Shown: positions 9,565 through 18,657, counted from the stretch's first letter. The stretch: 54,502 nt of DNA from Caryophanales bacterium UBA1737 (GCA_002315915.1 DCIB01000015.1:1-54502); one strand, 5' to 3'. The notes: generated by a model not told the origin, from the letters alone. Numbers and translations are program-made.

Positions 9565-9639
9565 TGGAGCAGGTAACCAGAATCGAACTGGCATCTTCGC
9601 CATGGCAAGGCGGTATAATAGCCGTTATACTATACCTGC
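9565..9639 (-). tRNA. tRNA-Gly (GCC)
   Basis: On the minus strand the 75-base sequence folds as a tRNA. The seven-base acceptor GCAGGTA pairs with TACCTGC, and the T arm carries GTTCGATTC. The anticodon loop TTGCCAT gives anticodon GCC, and the CCA tail is encoded (9565-9567). The outermost pair of the anticodon stem is mismatched (C-A); the rest pairs. It lies downstream of yebC on the same strand and may be read from it. Confidence 0.93.
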
Positions 9640-9643
9640 ATTT

Positions 9644-9709
9644 AATAACACTAGTATTATAGCAATTATTCACAATAGAATCAAGTATATTGCTAAAGCT
9701 AGTGTTATT
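9644..9709. repeat. interrupted long inverted repeat between yebC and tRNA-Gly
   Basis: Outer arms AATAACACTAG (9644-9654) and CTAGTGTTATT (9699-9709) are perfect complements. Inner arms TAGCAAT (9660-9666) and ATTGCTA (9689-9695) extend the helix. T residues follow on the plus strand, but no T tract follows on the minus strand, where both neighbouring genes lie. It therefore looks more like an RNA processing or stability hairpin than a yebC terminator. Confidence 0.6.
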
Positions 9710-9716
9710 TTTTTAA

Positions 9717-10466
9717 TTATTCTTCTGGTATATAATCAACATTATAATAAACATCTTGAACATCATCATCTTCATCTAATAAACTCATTAAACGAGCAAA
9801 TTGTTCTTCTTCTTTGTCTGATGCAAATTCAACCATGTTTTCATTATCCCATGTAGTTTTATCTACTATAAAATCTAAATCAGATTTTATATCAACTAAT
9901 GCTTGACGAACTTTTGTATAATCAGCAAATGCTGCTTCAATAGTTACAATATCTTCAGAAGTTTCTTCATCTTTTTCAGTATATGTATCTAATGGTTCAC
10001 AATCAGCTTCAAGTAATCCCATAACTGCATCTTCTTCTGCTAATCCTTTAAAAGAAAATAATGCAATATGTTTAAATTGATAAGCAACAGAACCACTTGA
10101 TGCAAGATGACCACCACATTTAGCAAGAGCTACTTTAACAGCAGTTTGTGTACGATTGTGGTTATCAGTTAAGCATTCAATAATTAGTTGTGTTTGACCA
10201 GGGCCAAATCCTTCAAGTAATAATTCAGAATAAGAAGTTTGATCAGCACCTTTTGCTTTATCAATAGCACGTTTAATTACATCAGCTGTAACTTGTTCTT
10301 TTTTAGCACGATCAATAATTCTTTTTAGGTTGATATTCATATCAGGGTCAGGAACACCACCTTTAGCAGCCATATAAATAAGGCGGCTCCATTTATTATT
10401 TAGTTTTGATTTTGCAGCTGCAGTTTTTGCCATAGATGCTGCACGAACTTCATGTGCTCTACCCAT
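9717..10466 (-). CDS. yebC: YebC/PmpR-family regulator or translation factor
   Basis: This 249-residue soluble protein is full length for the YebC/TACO1 family. The conserved start MGRAHEVRAASMAKTAAAKS is followed by the hallmark AAKGGVPDPDMNINLKR (about 33-49) and GFGPGQTQLIIECLTDNHNRT (about 85-105, family core around IIECLTDN). An acidic C-terminal domain (EEEQFARL, about 216-223) completes it. Members have been described as DNA-binding regulators and, more recently, as factors that help ribosomes through difficult proline-containing stretches. Which role applies here cannot be told from the sequence. It is a single gene with its own upstream AT-rich region; tRNA-Gly lies downstream on the same strand. 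Confidence 0.95.
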   Translation of the reverse strand: MGRAHEVRAASMAKTAAAKSKLNNKWSRLIYMAAKGGVPDPDMNINLKRIIDRAKKEQVTADVIKRAIDKAKGADQTSYSELLLEGFGPGQTQLIIECLTDNHNRTQTAVKVALAKCGGHLASSGSVAYQFKHIALFSFKGLAEEDAVMGLLEADCEPLDTYTEKDEETSEDIVTIEAAFADYTKVRQALVDIKSDLDFIVDKTTWDNENMVEFASDKEEEQFARLMSLLDEDDDVQDVYYNVDYIPEE

Positions 10467-10660
10467 AATAATCTCCTTTAAATTTATTTTACCTAATTAT
10501 TATATCACTTTTATGGTATTAATAATAGTTATTTGTTTTAACTATATTATTACATATCGGAAGAATTTAAAATATTGTAATTTATTTTTTATATCATTAG
10601 TAAATACTTTTAGTTGTCCACAAAATGATGATAACTGAAATTTCATATAATAATAAATAA

Positions 10661-10690
10661 AAAATCGAAATGATACATCATTTCGAGTTT
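10661..10690 (-). terminator. terminator of the typA-PHP operon
   Basis: A 9-bp stem (10665-10673 with 10678-10686, loop TACA) is followed on the minus strand by a run of T. It lies just past the stop of the PHP phosphatase gene at 10692. Confidence 0.8.
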
Positions 10691-10691
10691 T

Positions 10692-11483
10692 TTAGCATTC
10701 AATTTTCCAAAAATAACATTTTCTTTGAATAAAATAACATAATTCATTGAATCCACATTCCTTAAAAATAGGATAATATGTTTCAAATCCCTCATGATAC
10801 TTTTTATATTCATGTGCATCGCTTGATAAAGTTACTTTTTTTCCGCCTAAAGATTTATATAATTCTAATAAATCTCTTGTGTGTTTTGTACCTAATACAT
10901 TTTGAACTTTTAAATTGATTTCTAAAGCTTTATCTTTTTCAATAACTTTTTTCATTATTTGTTTAATTATATCAATATCTTTAAAGAAATCATATTTATT
11001 ATCAATTAGATAAGCAGTCTTATATCCATAATCAAGATGACTTAATACATCAAAATTATCAAAATTAGTAACTGCTTCAAGCATTTGTTCATAATACATT
11101 TTCATTGTGTTATCAATACCATTTTGAATATACATTTTTTCAAAATAATATTCTACCTTACCACTATCATGTATTGATAAGTTAATAATATCAAAATTTT
11201 CTTTATTAGATTCTTCTAAAATACGATTAAAATAATCTTTTCTATAGCCTAGTTCAACTCCAAGTAGAACTTGTGGACCGTTTTTAAGTTTAGATAAAAC
11301 TTTTTTTTGTTTATCAAAATCAACTAACCAATCTCTTTTAGTATATGAACAATCTAAATCAAAATGATCAGTTAAAACAAAATAACTACATCCTAAGCGT
11401 TTTGCTTTTGCATAATATCTTTTAATCGATGCATTTGAATCTAAAGAAAAGTAACTATGACAATGTTGATCATGAATAATCAT
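10692..11483 (-). CDS. PHP-domain phosphatase, HisJ/histidinol-phosphatase-like
   Basis: This 263-residue cytoplasmic enzyme shows the metal ligands of the PHP fold in order: HDQHCH near the N terminus (about 4-9), LTDHFD (about 37-42), GVELGY (about 75-80), LSIHD (about 102-106), VLSHLDYG (about 147-154) and a C-terminal SSDAHEY (about 226-232). This is the pattern of HisJ-like phosphatases, which hydrolyse phosphate monoesters with a trinuclear metal centre. No other histidine biosynthesis gene is in the window, so a different phosphate ester may be the substrate. The ATG overlaps the typA stop codon by one base (TAATG), indicating translational coupling with typA. Confidence 0.85.
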   Translation of the reverse strand: MIIHDQHCHSYFSLDSNASIKRYYAKAKRLGCSYFVLTDHFDLDCSYTKRDWLVDFDKQKKVLSKLKNGPQVLLGVELGYRKDYFNRILEESNKENFDIINLSIHDSGKVEYYFEKMYIQNGIDNTMKMYYEQMLEAVTNFDNFDVLSHLDYGYKTAYLIDNKYDFFKDIDIIKQIMKKVIEKDKALEINLKVQNVLGTKHTRDLLELYKSLGGKKVTLSSDAHEYKKYHEGFETYYPIFKECGFNELCYFIQRKCYFWKIEC

Positions 11484-13306
11484 TAGTTATTTGCCATCCT
11501 TCTTGCGTCAAATTTCTTTCTTTCGGCTGTATCTAATATAACTTTTCTAAGTCTTATATGCATAGGAGTTATTTCTACTAGCTCATCATCATCAATAAAA
11601 CCCAAATAATTCTCTAATGATAGAATTTTAGGAGCTTTTAATACTACTGTTGAATCCTTTGTTGAACTTCTTTGATTAGTCATTTGTTTTTGACGAGTAA
11701 CATTAACAGATAAATCTTCTTCTCTATTACATGTTCCTACAATCATTCCTTCATATACTTCATCACCTGGATTAATTAATAATTCGCCTCTATCTTCAAT
11801 ACCACCTATTGCATATGCTGTTGCAACACCGGTATTATAAGATACTAAAACATATCCTCTTCTTCTTGTATCAAAGTTATCTATTTCTTTATCATATCTA
11901 ATAAATGTATGATTTAAAATTCCATAACCATGAGTTATATTAATAAATTCACTACTAAAGCCAATTAAACCACGTGATGGTACTTCGTAATGAAGTCTTG
12001 TTTGGGAATCTTTAGAATCCATTTGAAGTAAAGTAGAATGTCTTGTACCTAATTTTTCTATAATTGAACCAACATATTCATCTGGAACATCAATTACAAC
12101 ATCTTCAATAGGTTCACACATTATACCATCTATTTCTTTCAATATGACTTTTGGTTTAGATACTTGGAATTCATATCCTTCTCTACGTAAATTCTCGATT
12201 AATATTGATAAATGAAGTTCTCCTCTACCTGATACTATCCATTCTTCTTTATTAGAAACACGCTCTACTTTTAATGAAACATCACGTTGTGTTTCTTTAA
12301 ATAAACGTTCTTCTATTTTACGTGCAGTAAGTAAGGATCCATCTCTTCCAACAAAAGGACTAGAATTTGTTCCAAAATTCATCTGAACTGTAGGTTCTGA
12401 AACATGAATTAATGGAAGTGGATCTTCTTTTCCAATTTCACATACAGTTTCACCAACATATATATCAGGTAAACCTGCAAGTCCAATTATTTCACCAGCA
12501 TAAGCAGTATCTACTTCATTTCTTTTTAATCCTACAAAATTAAATAATTTACCAATTCTAAATTGTTTAATAGATCCATCTGTTCTAACACAAGATACCA
12601 TTTGATTTAAATGTATTTCACCTTGTTTTACACGGCCTATACCAATTCTACCTACATAATCATTATAATCAAGTAATGCTGGTTGAAATTGTAATGGGGA
12701 ATTAATATCATTAGCAGCATCCGGAATTTCAGATAATATCATATCAAGTAAAGGGGTCATTCCTTTTTCTTGAGTAAAAGGATCATCAGATAAACTAGAT
12801 GTACCATTAACAGCTGATGTATATACTACTTTAAACTCTAATTGATCATCATCTGCACCTAAATCAATGAATAAATCTAATACTTCATCAATAACTGTAG
12901 CAGGTCTTGCGGAAGGTTTATCTATCTTATTAATAACAACTACTGCCTTATGATGAAATTCTAATGCTTTTTTTAGAACAAATCTTGTTTGAGGCATAGT
13001 ACCTTCATATGCATCAACAACTAGTACCACTCCATCAACCATACCCATAATACGTTCTACTTCACCAGAAAAATCAGCATGTCCAGGAGTATCTAATATA
13101 TTAATTTTATAATCTTTATAATATACTCCAGTTGGTTTAGCAAGAATGGTAATACCACGTTCTCTTTCTATATCATTGGAATCCATTACACAAGTATCAA
13201 CTACTTCATTATCTCTAAATGTTTGAGTAGATTTTAATAAACTATCAACAAGAGTTGTTTTTCCATGGTCAACATGAGCTATTATTGCGATATTCTTAAT
13301 TTTCAT
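11483..13306 (-). CDS. typA: ribosome-associated GTPase TypA/BipA
   Basis: This 607-residue translational GTPase matches the usual length of BipA/TypA. The G1 motif AHVDHGKTT is at 10-18, a switch I RERGITI is at about 48-54, G3 DTPGHADF is at about 72-79 and G4 NKID at about 126-129. Beta-barrel domain II, two EF-G-like domains and the family-specific C-terminal domain (about 480-600, with RRRGYVLV nearby) follow. TypA binds ribosomes and is needed for growth under stress or low temperature and for 50S assembly in several bacteria. It lies alone with the PHP phosphatase in a leftward operon; the gap at 13307-13382 provides the promoter. Confidence 0.97.
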   Translation of the reverse strand: MKIKNIAIIAHVDHGKTTLVDSLLKSTQTFRDNEVVDTCVMDSNDIERERGITILAKPTGVYYKDYKINILDTPGHADFSGEVERIMGMVDGVVLVVDAYEGTMPQTRFVLKKALEFHHKAVVVINKIDKPSARPATVIDEVLDLFIDLGADDDQLEFKVVYTSAVNGTSSLSDDPFTQEKGMTPLLDMILSEIPDAANDINSPLQFQPALLDYNDYVGRIGIGRVKQGEIHLNQMVSCVRTDGSIKQFRIGKLFNFVGLKRNEVDTAYAGEIIGLAGLPDIYVGETVCEIGKEDPLPLIHVSEPTVQMNFGTNSSPFVGRDGSLLTARKIEERLFKETQRDVSLKVERVSNKEEWIVSGRGELHLSILIENLRREGYEFQVSKPKVILKEIDGIMCEPIEDVVIDVPDEYVGSIIEKLGTRHSTLLQMDSKDSQTRLHYEVPSRGLIGFSSEFINITHGYGILNHTFIRYDKEIDNFDTRRRGYVLVSYNTGVATAYAIGGIEDRGELLINPGDEVYEGMIVGTCNREEDLSVNVTRQKQMTNQRSSTKDSTVVLKAPKILSLENYLGFIDDDELVEITPMHIRLRKVILDTAERKKFDARRMANN

Positions 13307-13382
13307 AATGTATATCTCTTTTCTTTTATATCCTTATTTATTTTACATAATTTTAATCATTTTTTCTTTTATATTACAATTA

Positions 13383-13413
13383 AAAAAGTGTAACATTGAA
13401 TGTTACACTTTTT
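13383..13413 (-). terminator. terminator after the TMEM164/YwaF-like gene
   Basis: A 13-bp stem (13383-13395 with 13401-13413) and a 5-base loop lie just downstream of the gene ending at 13425. T residues flank it on both strands. It separates that gene from the typA promoter. Confidence 0.85.
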
Positions 13414-13424
13414 ATAAGTATATA

Positions 13425-14258
13425 TTATTTAAATAATTTCTTCTTTTGACACATACAAGTTACTGCATAAATAATGAATGCACCAATACTAAATCCTATT
13501 ATATAAGTTAATAAAAATACAAGATATCCAAATATATTTGATCCCGCATTTAATGATACATATATATCACCTAATATTGGTAATGTAGATACAAAGTGAC
13601 TACTAATATAGAATAAATTGAAATAACTACCATTAGTAAAACTTGTATAATATTCTATTTCATTTAATCCTACTGCAATAACACATATAATTATGAAAGT
13701 TATTATACCGTTTAAAAAATAAGATAAATTAATTCTATTTCTATAAAACACTATAGAATAAGCCCCAATAATTACTTGTGATCCATGGTGAAGCATTGTT
13801 TGAACGTTTATTAATCCATAACCACAGAATGCTTGAACAGGATACGCAAAAACTGTAGTTCCTGCAAACATAACCCAAAAAGCTGCAAAAGATATAAGTG
13901 AATCTCTAAATTTAGAATCTTTCAATAAAGCGATTAAAGGGAATATATATAATGGCATACTACAGAATTGGAAAGGGAAGATATACCATGGATATGACCA
14001 TGTAGCAACACCATTATCTACTGATAAACTAAAAACAAATTGTTTAATAATTTCAAAAATAAAAATTATTATCCACCATACAAATACAGTATTACGATAA
14101 AATTTATCACTTGCATTCTTTTTAAAGATACATAAGTATAATGTTACAGCAATAATTATAATTGTCATTAATATATGAAACCACCCAAAATATGATGGAA
14201 TTTGTTCATCTGGAATAATATATCCAAGTGCTTCGATTATTTTTTCAAATGTATTCAT
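13425..14258 (-). CDS. TMEM164/YwaF-type (TIGR02206-like) membrane protein
   Basis: This 277-residue protein has about seven hydrophobic helices. The pattern resembles the YwaF/TIGR02206 family: a helix with WW, then FPFQFCSMPLY (about 96-106), a helix ending in FAYPVQAFCGYG, and a conserved LHHGSQ (about 136-141). Eukaryotic TMEM164 in this superfamily is a lipid acyltransferase that uses a catalytic cysteine. The Cys in the FQFCS motif and the HHG histidine would be the matching candidate residues, but activity in the bacterial proteins is unproven. Two clear relatives lie at 51465-52268 and 53468-54454. A GGAG site precedes the ATG, and the gene has its own terminator. Confidence 0.7.
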   Translation of the reverse strand: MNTFEKIIEALGYIIPDEQIPSYFGWFHILMTIIIIAVTLYLCIFKKNASDKFYRNTVFVWWIIIFIFEIIKQFVFSLSVDNGVATWSYPWYIFPFQFCSMPLYIFPLIALLKDSKFRDSLISFAAFWVMFAGTTVFAYPVQAFCGYGLINVQTMLHHGSQVIIGAYSIVFYRNRINLSYFLNGIITFIIICVIAVGLNEIEYYTSFTNGSYFNLFYISSHFVSTLPILGDIYVSLNAGSNIFGYLVFLLTYIIGFSIGAFIIYAVTCMCQKKKLFK

Positions 14259-14314
14259 TTATAAAATCTCCTCTAAATACATTTAAATTATATAATATAT
14301 AATAATGCATAAAA

Positions 14315-14351
14315 AGAAAGTCATATCTCCAGTTTAGAGATATGACTTTCT
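14315..14351 (-). terminator. terminator of the MFS-GNAT-ECF-repeat protein operon
   Basis: A perfect 15-bp stem (14315-14329 with 14337-14351) with a 7-base loop is followed on the minus strand by T5. It lies just downstream of the small repeat protein gene. Confidence 0.85.
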
Positions 14352-14364
14352 ACTTAAAATAGAA

Positions 14365-14679
14365 TTAAATTTGTGTGATTTTATATAATTCACTACCCAT
14401 ATACATACATTTAAATTTATATGTATTATCGCTTGATACTATTGTATCTATTTCTCCGCTATATTTATTAAAATATAGCTGTAAATTATTAAATGATGAA
14501 GTATACATTTTATTTAAATCACCACATATATAATCAAAATAAAATACTATTTCTTTATTTTTGGTATACATAGAATACAATTGATCATCAAAATAATCAA
14601 AATAAAATTCATATTTTTGATTTTCTTCGGTTAATTTATATAATTTATCACTTAAATATTGAACATTAAATACAAGCAT
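14365..14679 (-). CDS. small protein made of five 21-residue repeats
   Basis: All of this 104-residue protein is repetitive. Units begin at about residues 4, 25, 46, 68 and 89, with a loose pattern [FL]-x-F-x-Y-x3-4-L-Y-x-x-Y-T followed by a polar stretch. Each unit looks like a beta hairpin, much as in MORN or YD-type repeats, but the motif matches neither as far as can be judged. There is no signal peptide or membrane segment, so it is probably cytoplasmic. It is rich in Tyr and Phe. An AGGAG site overlaps the end of the ECF transporter gene three bases upstream, so it is the last gene of that operon. The function is unknown. Confidence 0.6.
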   Translation of the reverse strand: MLVFNVQYLSDKLYKLTEENQKYEFYFDYFDDQLYSMYTKNKEIVFYFDYICGDLNKMYTSSFNNLQLYFNKYSGEIDTIVSSDNTYKFKCMYMGSELYKITQI

Positions 14680-14682
14680 ATA

Positions 14683-15249
14683 CTATTCTCCTATTTTGAA
14701 TTGATCTTTACCAATCTTTATTACAAACAATATTGTTGAAGATAATATTATATCAATTGCAAGTTCTACAAAAAAATTTAAATATACTGCTGTTAATATA
14801 ACTATCATTCCACCTTGAAATACACTTTTAAAAAATATAGAAGATCCTATTACAAATATAGATGTATTTATTAATGGACATACAATACTTGCTAGAATAA
14901 CAGCTAATGTAAAAGATTTTTTATATATTAATCTAAATACAAATGATGTAATTATTCCTGCAGCAATTGATTTCAACATAACTACCAATATTGTGCCAAA
15001 AAAACTTGCCGCAAAATATATAGAAGTAGCTGAATCAAGTAGTATTACTGTTGCATTAACTATTCCTAAAAATGTTCCACCTTTATATCCATATAATATA
15101 CTACCTATAACTAAAGGTACTAGTGTTAAGTTTAATGATAAATTACCTGGTAATTTAGGTAGATAACTAGCGGTTAATTGTAATACTATCATTAATGCTG
15201 CAAGAAAGGATAATCCTACAATTTCTTTTATTAATTTATGATTTTTCAT
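14683..15249 (-). CDS. ECF transporter S component
   Basis: This 188-residue membrane protein has five to six hydrophobic helices and the layout of an energy-coupling-factor substrate-binding (S) subunit. A basic N terminus precedes a first helix (about 10-30), then LSLNLTLVPLVIGSILYG (about 37-54), followed by KGGTFLG, a typical S-component stretch. S components bind vitamins or their precursors and dock to a shared EcfAA'T module, which is not in this window. The substrate cannot be assigned; the motif is nearest in feel to folate- or pantothenate-type components. It sits between a GNAT gene (3-base gap) and the repeat protein gene (3-base gap). Confidence 0.75.
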   Translation of the reverse strand: MKNHKLIKEIVGLSFLAALMIVLQLTASYLPKLPGNLSLNLTLVPLVIGSILYGYKGGTFLGIVNATVILLDSATSIYFAASFFGTILVVMLKSIAAGIITSFVFRLIYKKSFTLAVILASIVCPLINTSIFVIGSSIFFKSVFQGGMIVILTAVYLNFFVELAIDIILSSTILFVIKIGKDQFKIGE

Positions 15250-15252
15250 AAA

Positions 15253-15816
15253 TTAAAACTCCATTCTGAAAAAAGCAAATTTATTAGGTATTTCAATAAC
15301 AGTTTTAAATCCAACTTTTTTATAAAAGTAGTATCCTGGTGTTCCAACTGATACACCCATAACAGCTAATGAATGTTCATTATTAGCTTTTAATGTATCT
15401 ATTAAACTATTAATTAATCTTTTTCCAATACCCATTTTTTGATAATCATCAAGAATATCAATATGTAGATGAGTAAAATGTTTTCTTAATATAAATAAAG
15501 ATAACATATAAGTTTTAAATGAAGGAATTTCTTCTTTTCTCAATTCTTTCATTTTAGGAAAAAATTCATTTTTCATTGTTCTAATATAGTGTTTATAGTC
15601 ATTTGCACATAATATATAACCTATTGGATGATCATTTTCATCAACTGCTACACTTATTAATTCACTTTTATATGTTGTAAAATAATCTAACCAAACAAGT
15701 GTTACAAGTTTTAATCCAACTTTAGATGAAGAATAATTAGGGTTAGCAGTTTCTCTACATATAGAAGCTAAATATTCATAATCATCTTTTTTATATTTTC
15801 TAATTTTAATATCCAT
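15253..15816 (-). CDS. GNAT-family N-acetyltransferase
   Basis: This 187-residue soluble protein shows a GNAT fold. The N-terminal strand and helix are IKIRKYKKDDYEYLA-like, and a central beta strand LHIDILDDYQKMGIGKRLINSL (about 133-154) carries the acetyl-CoA pyrophosphate-binding Q-x-x-G-I-G-K motif. The C-terminal GYYFYKKVGFKTV (about 165-177) is the usual Y-x-K-x-G-F ending. It would transfer an acetyl group from acetyl-CoA to an amine; the acceptor is unknown. It lies between an MFS permease gene (9-base gap) and the ECF S component in one operon. Confidence 0.85.
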   Translation of the reverse strand: MDIKIRKYKKDDYEYLASICRETANPNYSSSKVGLKLVTLVWLDYFTTYKSELISVAVDENDHPIGYILCANDYKHYIRTMKNEFFPKMKELRKEEIPSFKTYMLSLFILRKHFTHLHIDILDDYQKMGIGKRLINSLIDTLKANNEHSLAVMGVSVGTPGYYFYKKVGFKTVIEIPNKFAFFRMEF

Positions 15817-15825
15817 ATAAATAAC

Positions 15826-17010
15826 CTATTCTTTGCATAAATTAAGTTTAGATCTTTTTGTTGCTAGCATATTTACTATAAATAAACATATACAATATGT
15901 AATTAATACATATGGAGTTATTTTAAATGTAGTAGATGTTGCAACATATCCATATGTAAGTTGTGTTAAGAACCCTATAAAGTATGCTCCACCCATATGA
16001 TATCCAGTAATATCTGGTGAATATTTCTTTCCAAATCTTTCAGGTACCATATGTATAACATTAGGAAATACAGGTCCAAATCCAAATCCTATTAGCAATA
16101 ATCCAAATATTGATATTTTATCAAGTGGTAATAATAATAGTATAATACCAATAAATGCAATACATATACCACTTATTACTAAATATTTATCTTTTATTTT
16201 AGATGAAGCTAATCCAGAAACAATTCTACCAGCCATAATACCACCATAATAAAGAGATACCCACATTGAAGCTTCTGATGGATTCATAGAATATGTATTA
16301 ACAAGAAAACTTGCTCCCCATGTTCCAAGTAAAAATTCCATTCCACAATAAAATCCAAGTGATAACACTCCAAATATTACACCTTTAATCTTAAATATTT
16401 CATAGAAATTCTTTTCTTTTTCATTAGAAGAACTTTCTTCAATAATATTTAATGCAGTTTCTTTTTCTATTCTTCTAAAATTCTTTAAAGAAAAAATAGC
16501 AATAATTAATATAATAGATTGTATAACAGCAACAACTCTATATCCAATTCTCCACATGCCTTCACCATTTAAAAAATAAGACATAATTATAGGACTAATA
16601 GTAACACCTATTCCCCAAAAAGCATGTAAGAAATTCATATGTATTGTTTTATAATGAAGTGATACAAAATTATTTAAACCAGAATCAATTGCACCTGCTC
16701 CCCATCCTAGAATAATAGCAAATATCATCATTAAATAAATATTATTTGAAAATGATATACCAACTATACCTACAATTGTTAGAAATATAGATATTACAGT
16801 AACATATGAAGTGCCAAATTTTCTTATTAATTTTCCAGCAACAAAAGATACTCCACCAGTACAACATCCAATAATAATACTATATATTGACGCAAAACTT
16901 TCAGGAACATTTAATTCTAAATGTAATACAGGCCATGCAACTCCAAATAATGAATCTGGTAAACCAAGAGATATAAAAATAATATAGATTACAACTAATA
17001 GTGATATCAT
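15826..17010 (-). CDS. MFS transporter
   Basis: This 394-residue protein has twelve predicted membrane helices. The loop between helices 2 and 3 reads GKLIRKFGTSYV (about 58-69), the standard MFS G-x-x-x-R-x-G signature, and a central cytoplasmic loop (about 185-210) divides two six-helix halves. The overall look (LPDSLFGVAWP in helix 1, DSGLNNF in helix 4) is that of the FHS/fucose-permease-like branch, often sugar or drug carriers; the substrate is not readable. An AGAGAG ribosome binding site precedes the ATG. It heads an operon with GNAT, ECF-S and repeat-protein genes. Confidence 0.85.
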   Translation of the reverse strand: MISLLVVIYIIFISLGLPDSLFGVAWPVLHLELNVPESFASIYSIIIGCCTGGVSFVAGKLIRKFGTSYVTVISIFLTIVGIVGISFSNNIYLMMIFAIILGWGAGAIDSGLNNFVSLHYKTIHMNFLHAFWGIGVTISPIIMSYFLNGEGMWRIGYRVVAVIQSIILIIAIFSLKNFRRIEKETALNIIEESSSNEKEKNFYEIFKIKGVIFGVLSLGFYCGMEFLLGTWGASFLVNTYSMNPSEASMWVSLYYGGIMAGRIVSGLASSKIKDKYLVISGICIAFIGIILLLLPLDKISIFGLLLIGFGFGPVFPNVIHMVPERFGKKYSPDITGYHMGGAYFIGFLTQLTYGYVATSTTFKITPYVLITYCICLFIVNMLATKRSKLNLCKE

Positions 17011-17069
17011 AATAACTCTCTTTCTTATTAGTTATTATATCATAAATATAATTGATTTTTAGTTTAAAA

Positions 17070-17092
17070 AACATACACCAATGGTGTATGTT
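17070..17092 (-). terminator. terminator of the AGCS symporter gene
   Basis: A perfect 10-bp stem (17070-17079 with 17083-17092) with a 3-base loop is followed on the minus strand by T6. The first bases of the stem overlap the stop codon of the symporter gene. Confidence 0.85.
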
Positions 17093-18542
17093 ATTTATTT
17101 TTATAAGGTGTAATTATTGGTTCAATACTTGGATTTTTCTTTCTATCAAAATAATTTTTAGTGATAGTAATTAATGTTCCAGATAATACTATTAAACCTA
17201 TTAAGTTAGGAATAGCCATTAATGCATTTGCCATATCTTGAATTACCCATACAAAATCTGCACCAATTTCATTTTTATTAAAATAAGTTACAAAAGACAT
17301 TCCTATTAATATTAATATAAATAAAATATTAAATATTAATTTGGATAATTCTTCATTCTTTTTGAATATATATTGAAAACTTTTTTGTCCATATACTGCC
17401 CATGCAAGTATTGTTGAAAAAGCAAATAATGGTAATATTATACTATATGCAATAGTACCTAACGTACCAAGTGGTGCTGCAAATGCTTCCATTGCAACTT
17501 CTGCTCCACCTTTATTGCCAAATTCTACTCCACTAGTTAAGATTAATAAAGCAGTTAGAGTACAAATAATAAATGATACTAAGAATACTTCAACAATTCC
17601 CCATAAAGCTTGTTTAACTGGTTCTTTTGTAGAAGATGTAGCATGCGCAATAGCACTAGAACCAAGTCCTGCTTCATTACTAAATACTCCTCTAGAGAAT
17701 CCATATTGCATAGCTTTTCCAATACCAAATCCAGCAACACCACCCAAAGCAGATTTAAAATTAAAAGCTTCTTTAAATATTGAAGCAAATGCTTCAGGAA
17801 TAGCATTAGCATTTATTAATACAAGTACAATTGCAGTAATTATAAACAATACTGCCATAAATGGAACTAATATAGATGCAACTTTTCCAATACGTTTGAT
17901 ACCACCAATAATAACAAGACCTGCGAGTATAGCAATAATAATAGCAATATAATATGTAGGAATCGTATTATTTAGTGCTGAAGCCCAAGTAGTTTGAATA
18001 GTATCTGCTTGAACAGAACCCATTCCTATTGCAGCAATAGCTGTTGCTCCTGCAAAAAAATAGCTTAATACTTTACTTAAAGTTTGATTTTTTATTCCAT
18101 GTCTTAAATAATAAATTGGTCCACCAGAGTATTCACCATTAGAGTCAATTTTTCTAAAATATAATCCTAAAGCAATTTCCGCATATTTAGTAATACATCC
18201 AAAAAAAGCAGATACCCACATCCAAAATACTGCACCTGGCCCTCCAGATATTATAGCAGTAGTAACACCAACTATATTTCCAGTGCCAATAGTACCAGAT
18301 ACGGCTGTAGAAAATGCTTCAAAAGGTGATATATTTGATCCATCATCAACTTTTTCTTTTTTTACTATTTGTTTATATGATTCACCAAATGTATTTTTAA
18401 AAGCATATCCAATTTTTCTTATTTGTAATGCTTTTGTTTTGATAGTTAAGAATAAACCAGTAAATAGTATTAGAGCAATCATTGGTATACCCCATAATAC
18501 ATATTCATCAATCCATTCTAATGTTTTTAAAAAATCAGCCAT
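17091..18542 (-). CDS. sodium:alanine/glycine symporter, AGCS family (AlsT-like)
   Basis: This 483-residue membrane protein has about eleven helices and matches the usual length of AGCS carriers. Family marks include SPFEAFSTAVSGTIGTGNIVGV (about 72-93, core GTGNIVG), GPGAVFWMWVSAFFG, and SRGVFSNEAGLGSSAIAHA (about 283-301). These take up alanine or glycine with sodium. The gene is monocistronic, with a GGTGA ribosome binding site, an AT-rich upstream gap (18543-18623) and its own terminator. Substrate preference between Ala, Gly and related amino acids is not decided by sequence alone. Confidence 0.93.
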   Translation of the reverse strand: MADFLKTLEWIDEYVLWGIPMIALILFTGLFLTIKTKALQIRKIGYAFKNTFGESYKQIVKKEKVDDGSNISPFEAFSTAVSGTIGTGNIVGVTTAIISGGPGAVFWMWVSAFFGCITKYAEIALGLYFRKIDSNGEYSGGPIYYLRHGIKNQTLSKVLSYFFAGATAIAAIGMGSVQADTIQTTWASALNNTIPTYYIAIIIAILAGLVIIGGIKRIGKVASILVPFMAVLFIITAIVLVLINANAIPEAFASIFKEAFNFKSALGGVAGFGIGKAMQYGFSRGVFSNEAGLGSSAIAHATSSTKEPVKQALWGIVEVFLVSFIICTLTALLILTSGVEFGNKGGAEVAMEAFAAPLGTLGTIAYSIILPLFAFSTILAWAVYGQKSFQYIFKKNEELSKLIFNILFILILIGMSFVTYFNKNEIGADFVWVIQDMANALMAIPNLIGLIVLSGTLITITKNYFDRKKNPSIEPIITPYKNK

Positions 18543-18623
18543 AAATTCACCAGTTATATATTAGTCTTTAATATTTTACCATATTTTATAAAATAAAACA
18601 CTCAAACGTATAATGTATAAGAA

Positions 18624-18653
18624 AACCTGTATTATGTTTTCATAATACAGGTT
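18624..18653 (-). terminator. terminator of the twelve-gene carbohydrate operon
   Basis: A perfect 13-bp stem (18624-18636 with 18641-18653) with a TTTT loop (AAAA on the minus strand) is followed by a short T-rich tract. It is the only clear terminator found between 33945 and this point on the minus strand. Confidence 0.8.
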
Positions 18654-18657
18654 CAAA

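Noticed and set aside
9602..9856. Plus-strand open frame over tRNA-Gly and the end of yebC
   Set aside because: It overlaps a well-supported tRNA and yebC, and the translation is low-complexity with no family marks.
17515..17952. Plus-strand open frame inside the AGCS symporter gene
   Set aside because: It is the antisense of a strongly conserved transporter, with no ribosome binding site or family signature.
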